From positions 1 to 64,000 of the forward strand of contig CAVXBV010000011.1 in assembly GCA_963760125.1 (NCBI GenBank): a stretch of 64,000 bases of DNA, read 5' to 3'. This document shows positions 59,500 through 64,000 of the stretch, piece after piece. A model generated the notes under the pieces. That model had not been told where the DNA came from and made no database searches. It worked only from the letters and a program-made list of their open reading frames with translations. Within the stretch, counting starts at the first letter, position 1. Every line of letters begins with the position of its first letter. Position numbers and translations under genes: made by a program. The stretch is from RYN-111 sp963760125. GTDB taxonomy: Bacteria; Actinomycetota; Actinomycetes; Mycobacteriales; SCTD01.

Positions 59500-60362
59500 T
59501 GCCCGCGCTCAGCACGCCGGTCAGGGTCACCGCGTACGCCGCGGCGCTCGCCGTCGCGTTCGTCGCCGCCCTGGGCGCCGGCCGGGCCAGTGGCATCGAG
59601 GGGCGCGCCAGCGAACCCGGGAGGCACGGGACCGAGCACGGCAGCGGGGAGAGCAGCAGTGGCGGGGGGCCTTCCACCATCGTGCCGGCCGGTCTCGCGG
59701 TGGCGCAGGACGGGTACGCGCTCGACCTCGACCAGGTGAGCATCCCGGCCGGGGTCGCCAGCACCCTGACGTTCCGCATCCGCGGGACGGACGGCCCGGT
59801 CACGTCGTACACGACGACACACGACCGCAAGCTCCACCTGATCGTCGTGCGGCGCGACCTCGCAACCTTCCAGCACGTCCACCCGGTCCTGGGCGCCGAT
59901 GGCACCTGGTCGGTGCCGCTCACCCTGGCCGAGGCAGGCCCCTACAAGGTCTACGCCGACTTCGCCCCCGACGACCGGACCACGGCGATTGTCCTGGCCA
60001 CCGACCTGACCGTCCCCGGCAGCTACACCCCGGCGCCCCGGGGCCCGGACACCGCCACCACCACGACCGGCGGGGACACCGTCGTCCTGGACGGGTCGCT
60101 GACCGCAGGGACCGAGAGCCCGCTCGCTCTCACGGTGACCAGGGAGGGCAGCCCCGTGTCCCTCCAGCCCTACCTCGGCGCCTTCGGCCACCTGGTCGTG
60201 ATCCGTACCGGTGACCTGGCCTACCTGCACGTCCACCCCGACGAGGGAGACGGCCTGCGCTTCCTGGCCGACGTGCCGACGCCCGGGACCTACCGGGCGT
60301 TCCTGGACTACCAGCACGACGACGTCGTCCGCACCGCCCCCTTCACCCTGACCGCGCGCTGA
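59499..60362 (+). CDS. Secreted copper-operon protein with duplicated His-rich domain
   Basis: 287 aa. An N-terminal signal/anchor helix (VRVTAYAAALAVAFVAALGA) precedes a Ser/Gly/His linker and two related beta-rich segments. Each carries a similar motif: KLHLIVVRRDLATFQHVHP and HLVVIRTGDLAYLHVHP. The conserved HL-VV-R-DL-HVHP pattern suggests two metal (copper) sites on the outer side of the membrane. Genes like this commonly sit between copZ and copA in actinobacteria; a function in copper binding or delivery is inferred. Confidence 0.8.
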   Translation: MPALSTPVRVTAYAAALAVAFVAALGAGRASGIEGRASEPGRHGTEHGSGESSSGGGPSTIVPAGLAVAQDGYALDLDQVSIPAGVASTLTFRIRGTDGPVTSYTTTHDRKLHLIVVRRDLATFQHVHPVLGADGTWSVPLTLAEAGPYKVYADFAPDDRTTAIVLATDLTVPGSYTPAPRGPDTATTTTGGDTVVLDGSLTAGTESPLALTVTREGSPVSLQPYLGAFGHLVVIRTGDLAYLHVHPDEGDGLRFLADVPTPGTYRAFLDYQHDDVVRTAPFTLTAR

Positions 60363-60372
60363 GAGGACCACG

Positions 60373-62571
60373 ATGGCCACCATCGAGCTCGACATCACCG
60401 GGATGACGTGCGCCTCCTGCGCCAACCGCATCGAGCGCAAGCTCAACAAGCTCGAGGGCGTCACGGCGTCCGTCAACTACGCGACCGAGCACGCGAAGGT
60501 CCAGTACGACGGCGACATCACCCCCGACCTGCTGGTCGAGACCGTGGCCTCCGCCGGCTACACCGCGACCGTCCCGACCGCAGCCCCCGAGGGCGCTGAG
60601 GTCACCGACCCCACGCGGGCACTGCGCGACCGGCTGATCGTCTCCGCCCTGCTCGGGCTGCCCGTGCTCCTGTTGTCGATGGTGCCGCCGCTGCAGTTCA
60701 CCAACTGGCAGTGGCTCGCGCTGACCCTCGCGTCGCCCGTCGTGCTGTGGGGTGCCCTGCCGTTCCACCGCGCGGCGTGGGCGAACCTGCGGCACGGGGC
60801 CGCGACCATGGACACCCTCATCTCGATGGGCACGCTGGCCGCCTACCTCTGGTCGCTGTGGGCGCTGTTCCTCGGTACCGCAGGCGAACCGGGCATGATG
60901 ATGAGCTTCAGCCTGACGATCGCGCGCAGCTCCGCCGAGGACGAGATCTACCTCGAGGTCGCGGCCGTCGTGACGGTGTTCCTGCTGGCGGGTCGGTACT
61001 TCGAGGCGCGGGCCAAGCGACGCGCGGGTGCCGCGCTCACCGCGCTGCTCGAGCTCGGCGCCAAGGACGTCGCCGTCCTGCGCGACGGTGTCGAGTCGCG
61101 GATCCCGGTCGGCGACCTGAGCGTCGGTGACCTGTTCGTCGTCCGTCCCGGGGAGAAGATCGCCACCGACGGGGAGGTGACCGAGGGCAGCAGCGCCGTC
61201 GACGCCAGCCTGCTGACCGGCGAGAGCGTGCCGGTCGAGGTGGCCCCCGGGGACGCCGTGACCGGCGCGACCGTCAACGCCGGCGGGCGGCTCGTCGTCC
61301 GGGCGACCCGCGTCGGCGCCGACACCCAGCTCGCGCAGATCGGCCGCCTGGTCACCGATGCGCAGAGCGGCAAGGCCGAGGTGCAGCGGCTGGCCGACCG
61401 GGTCAGCGGGATCTTCGTGCCCGTGGTGATCGTGCTCGCGGTCGCGACGCTCGGCTTCTGGCTCGGCACCGGCGAGGACGCGACGCTGGCCTTCTCCTCG
61501 GCCGTGGCCGTCCTCATCATCGCCTGCCCGTGCGCCCTCGGGCTCGCCACCCCGACGGCCCTGCTCGTCGGGACCGGACGGGGCGCTCAGCTCGGCATCC
61601 TCATCAAGGGGCCGGAGGTGCTCGAGGGCACCCGCCGCATCGACACGGTCGTGCTCGACAAGACCGGCACCGTCACCACGGGCGTCATGGCGCTGCACGA
61701 CGTCGTCGGTGACCGGGCCGCCCTGCGGCTGCTCGGCGCCCTGGAGGACGCCTCCGAGCACCCCATCGCCCGCGCCATCGCGGCCTCGGCCCGCGAGGCG
61801 CACGGCGAGCTGCCGGCCGTCGAGGGGTTCACCAACCACGCCGGACTCGGTGTCCAGGGCGTCGTGGAGGGTCATGCCGTCGTCGCCGGTCGACCGTCGT
61901 TGCTGGCCGAGTGGAGCCTGCACCTGCCGGCTGACCTGGCCGCTGCCAAGGACGCCGCCGAGGCGCAGGGCCGGACGGCGGTCGTCGGCGCGATCGACGG
62001 TCAGGTCGTCGCTGTCCTCGTCGTCGCGGACGAGGTGAAGCCGACCAGTGCCCAGGCCGTGCAGCAGCTCAAGGACCTCGGGTTACGACCGGTGCTCCTC
62101 ACCGGCGACAACGCCGCGGCCGCCCGTACCGTCGCCGCCCTCGTCGGGATCGACGAGGTCGTCGCTGACGTCCTGCCGGCGGACAAGGTCACCGAGGTCC
62201 AGCGGCTCCAGGGCGAAGGACGCGTCGTGGCGATGGTGGGCGATGGCGTCAACGACGCGGCCGCCCTCGCCCAAGCAGACCTCGGCCTCGCGATGGGGAC
62301 CGGGACCGACGTGGCGATCGAGGCCAGCGACCTGACCTTGGTCCGCGGGGACCTGCGCTCCGTGCCCGACGCGATCCGCCTCGCCCGCAAGACCCTCGGC
62401 ACGATCAAGGCCAACCTCTTCTGGGCCTTCGCCTACAACGTCGCGGCCCTCCCGTTGGCCGCCGCCGGTCTGCTGAACCCGCTGCTCGCCGGCGGAGCGA
62501 TGGCGCTGTCCAGCGTCTTCGTGGTCAGCAACAGCCTGCGCCTGAGGGGCTTCCGCAGCACCGCCACCTGA
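60373..62571 (+). CDS. copA: Cu(I)-exporting P1B-type ATPase CopA
   Basis: 732 aa. N-terminal HMA domain with MTCASC (residues 11-16), eight membrane helices, the Cu-transport motif CPC at residues 385-387, phosphorylation motif DKTGT (Asp429), TGES in the actuator domain, SEHP and GDGVND in the ATP domain. It pumps Cu(I) out of the cytoplasm. Ends the csoR operon, 10 bp after the secreted protein gene. Confidence 0.96.
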   Translation: MATIELDITGMTCASCANRIERKLNKLEGVTASVNYATEHAKVQYDGDITPDLLVETVASAGYTATVPTAAPEGAEVTDPTRALRDRLIVSALLGLPVLLLSMVPPLQFTNWQWLALTLASPVVLWGALPFHRAAWANLRHGAATMDTLISMGTLAAYLWSLWALFLGTAGEPGMMMSFSLTIARSSAEDEIYLEVAAVVTVFLLAGRYFEARAKRRAGAALTALLELGAKDVAVLRDGVESRIPVGDLSVGDLFVVRPGEKIATDGEVTEGSSAVDASLLTGESVPVEVAPGDAVTGATVNAGGRLVVRATRVGADTQLAQIGRLVTDAQSGKAEVQRLADRVSGIFVPVVIVLAVATLGFWLGTGEDATLAFSSAVAVLIIACPCALGLATPTALLVGTGRGAQLGILIKGPEVLEGTRRIDTVVLDKTGTVTTGVMALHDVVGDRAALRLLGALEDASEHPIARAIAASAREAHGELPAVEGFTNHAGLGVQGVVEGHAVVAGRPSLLAEWSLHLPADLAAAKDAAEAQGRTAVVGAIDGQVVAVLVVADEVKPTSAQAVQQLKDLGLRPVLLTGDNAAAARTVAALVGIDEVVADVLPADKVTEVQRLQGEGRVVAMVGDGVNDAAALAQADLGLAMGTGTDVAIEASDLTLVRGDLRSVPDAIRLARKTLGTIKANLFWAFAYNVAALPLAAAGLLNPLLAGGAMALSSVFVVSNSLRLRGFRSTAT

Positions 62572-62636
62572 TCCGTGCGGAGCCCTCGGCAGGCGGTGCG
62601 CCGATGACTGCTCCGCCGTGGTGACGTCCACCACAC

Positions 62637-62906
62637 ATGGGGTCGGTCGTGGTGCTGGTGCGAGGTCGGTTGCGTCCCGAGGCCGCACTCGCCCTGCACC
62701 GCCACGTGGTGGCCTGCTGGGACACCGGGGACGAGGTCGTCCTGGACTTGCGTCACGCGCATGTGAGCGTCGTCGACGCCGTCGCCCAACTGGAGTTGGC
62801 GGCAGGGCGCCGGGGGACGTTGTTGCGGATACGGCCGCCCACGGCGGAGGTCCGAGACCTCCTGGAGCTGTGCGGCCTCAGCGGTTGCCTCACGACAACG
62901 GAGTGA
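62637..62906 (+). CDS. STAS-like small protein
   Basis: 89 aa from ATG 62637. The alternation of beta and helix (VVVLVRGRLRPEAALALHRH, then EVVLDLRHAHVSVVDAVAQL) and the LLELCGLSGCL end resemble a STAS (anti-sigma factor antagonist) domain, in which a Ser/Thr in the VVDLRxxxxxD loop is phosphorylated; here the loop is DLRHAHVSVVD. It might be a partner of the SpoIIE phosphatase 4 kb upstream, which is inference. Start could also be a nearby GTG. Confidence 0.65.
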   Translation: MGSVVVLVRGRLRPEAALALHRHVVACWDTGDEVVLDLRHAHVSVVDAVAQLELAAGRRGTLLRIRPPTAEVRDLLELCGLSGCLTTTE

Positions 62907-62963
62907 CGAGCCCAGGAGCGGGGTACGACGGACGGGGCCTGCCCCTCGCCGTACGGAGATCCC

Positions 62964-63911
62964 ATGACGCTGCACGATCGGCTCCTCGCTGCGCTCGACG
63001 GTGCCAGCCCGGGCGAGCTCGGCCCGCCCGTCGACCGCCGAGACCGGTTTCTGGCGCTGCACGCCGTCTACGACCTCCACCTGGCGCCGCTCGAGCAGGT
63101 CGGGGACCGGGCCCGCCACCAGCACCACCCCGTGATCGCCGGGCTGAAGAACGAGCTTGAGCGGTCCTGGCTGGCCGAGCTCGAGGACGACGACACCGAC
63201 CTGTCGGAGCACGACCTCACCTGCCCGGACGGCGTGCGCGACGCACTGCGGGACCTCGCGTCCCGGGACCGCCTGCCCGTGGCCTACGACTGGCTGGCCC
63301 GCGAAGCGACGTGGGAGCAGCTGGTGCAGTTCCTGGCCCTCGAGGGTGGGCCGGACGGGGGGTTCGACGACCTGGTCGCGCTCTGCCAGGTCGGGCTGCA
63401 GGGTTCGGCCAAACTCGAGCTGGCGCAGAACTACTGGGACGAGATGGGCAACGGCGACGCCGCCGGCGTCCACACCGTGCTGCATCAAGACCTCGCCCGT
63501 GCGGCGGGGCTCCCGGTCATCCCGCGCGACGAGTTGCCGGTCGAGGCGCTGGAACGAGGCGCCCTGAACGGCCTGCTGGCGACCAACCGGTGGCTGCAGC
63601 CGGAGCTGCTCGGCGCGCTCGGGATGACCGAGCTGCAGGCGGGCCCCCGCTGCCGTCGGGTCCTGCAAGGGCTCGAGCGCCTCGGCGCCCCCGACGCCAC
63701 GATCCCGTTCTACGACGAGCACGCGCGCGTCGACCCGCGGCACGGCGCCGACTGGGTCGAGAAGGCCGTCATACCGCTGGTCGCCGCCCACCCGACGTGG
63801 GGGCCGCGCATCCTGCGCGGCGCCTGCTGGCGCGCGCGGACCAACCTGGCGCTGTTTGTGGTGGCGCACGACCTGGCGGCGGCCTGGTCTCCCCAGCGCC
63901 TCGCCGGCTAG
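62964..63911 (+). CDS. Iron-containing redox enzyme family (haem-oxygenase-like diiron) protein
   Basis: 315 aa. Mostly helical. Conserved elements are EQLVQFLALEGGPDGGFDDL, KLELAQNYWDEMGNG and FYDEHARVDPRHGADW, the Glu/His/Asp pattern of haem-oxygenase-like diiron oxidases (HDO superfamily). These use O2 for oxidation or C-C cleavage of varied substrates; none can be assigned here. It is preceded by a short spacer after the STAS-like gene. Length agrees with the family. Confidence 0.78.
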   Translation: MTLHDRLLAALDGASPGELGPPVDRRDRFLALHAVYDLHLAPLEQVGDRARHQHHPVIAGLKNELERSWLAELEDDDTDLSEHDLTCPDGVRDALRDLASRDRLPVAYDWLAREATWEQLVQFLALEGGPDGGFDDLVALCQVGLQGSAKLELAQNYWDEMGNGDAAGVHTVLHQDLARAAGLPVIPRDELPVEALERGALNGLLATNRWLQPELLGALGMTELQAGPRCRRVLQGLERLGAPDATIPFYDEHARVDPRHGADWVEKAVIPLVAAHPTWGPRILRGACWRARTNLALFVVAHDLAAAWSPQRLAG

Positions 63912-63912
63912 C

Positions 63913-64000
63913 TCAGTCGAGGTGGGCGGGCAGACCGAACTGCCCGAACAGCGAGGTGTCCAGGAAGTGGTGGATGTGCTCCACCCGCCCGTCCCGCAGC
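63913..64000 (-). CDS. SnoaL/NTF2-like protein, C-terminal end only
   Basis: The last 29 codons of a gene entering from the right edge. LRDGRVEHIHHFLDTSLFG followed by FGLPAHLD and a TGA at 63913-63915 resembles the C-terminal strand and helix of SnoaL/ketosteroid-isomerase-like NTF2 folds (the WRVRDGRI-x-E element). Too short for certainty. Confidence 0.5.
   Translation of the reverse strand, partial: LRDGRVEHIHHFLDTSLFGQFGLPAHLD

Overview
The window is very GC-rich DNA from a high-GC actinobacterium. The evidence is a complete mycofactocin biosynthesis operon, a DUF6458-type small membrane protein, a DUF222/HNH protein, a FadE5-like acyl-CoA dehydrogenase, an actinobacterial BCKDH/PDH-type operon, GTG starts and dense ATGA/GTGA translational coupling. 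I cannot place it below phylum or class from sequence alone. It is aerobic in outlook (acyl-CoA oxidation, ETF modules, BluB, copper efflux) and has a large signalling repertoire (GGDEF, EAL, SpoIIE phosphatase, NarL-type two-component system).

Layout. 1-2.8 kb: partial beta-helix acyltransferase, an SLC13/RCK permease and dcd, the last two carrying clustered frameshifts that look like sequence errors. 3.0-9.1 kb: tRNA-Gly(CCC), then accessory genes: an AbiEi-like/Fic fusion, a decayed second Fic copy, a DUF222-HNH protein, a nucleotidyltransferase plus 65-aa partner, and a tyrosine recombinase. 9.2-17.1 kb: membrane PAS-GAF-GGDEF cyclase, then surface-polysaccharide genes (rmlA, Wzz-like protein with a frame-broken Ala/Lys/Pro-rich N-terminus, glycosyltransferase) and a secreted hydrolase. 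17.3-29.4 kb: acyl-CoA dehydrogenase behind twin operator-like sites, DUF6458 protein, thioredoxin-NHL protein, LPXTG-anchored BNR-type protein, an E1alpha-E1beta-E2 oxo-acid dehydrogenase operon, an SRPBCC protein and a BluB-CobT fusion.

29.6-41.8 kb is the most distinctive region: a minus-strand, almost fully overlapping operon mftA-mftB-mftC-OYE1-OYE2-etfA-fixC-fixX-etfB-mftE-SDR-mftF, with mftR divergent. No mftD or mftG homologue is present. In their positions are two FadH-like flavoenzymes and a four-protein ETF/FixCX electron-transfer module. This suggests that mycofactocin, reduced by the coupled SDR, could be re-oxidised through ETF and a FixCX quinone reductase.

41.9-54.8 kb: LPG-synthase-TM-like protein, beta-lactamase-fold hydrolase, MacB-like ABC exporter, HTTM protein with partner, then a six-gene minus-strand operon: subtilase with seven SSTSW repeats, membrane sensor, histidine kinase, two small proteins and an EAL protein. 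A LuxR response regulator is divergent. 54.8-64 kb: SDR, amino-acid-oxidase-like flavoprotein, GAF-GAF-SpoIIE phosphatase, a copper operon (csoR operator, csoR-copZ-secreted protein-copA), a STAS-like protein, a haem-oxygenase-like diiron protein, and the tail of a SnoaL-like gene.
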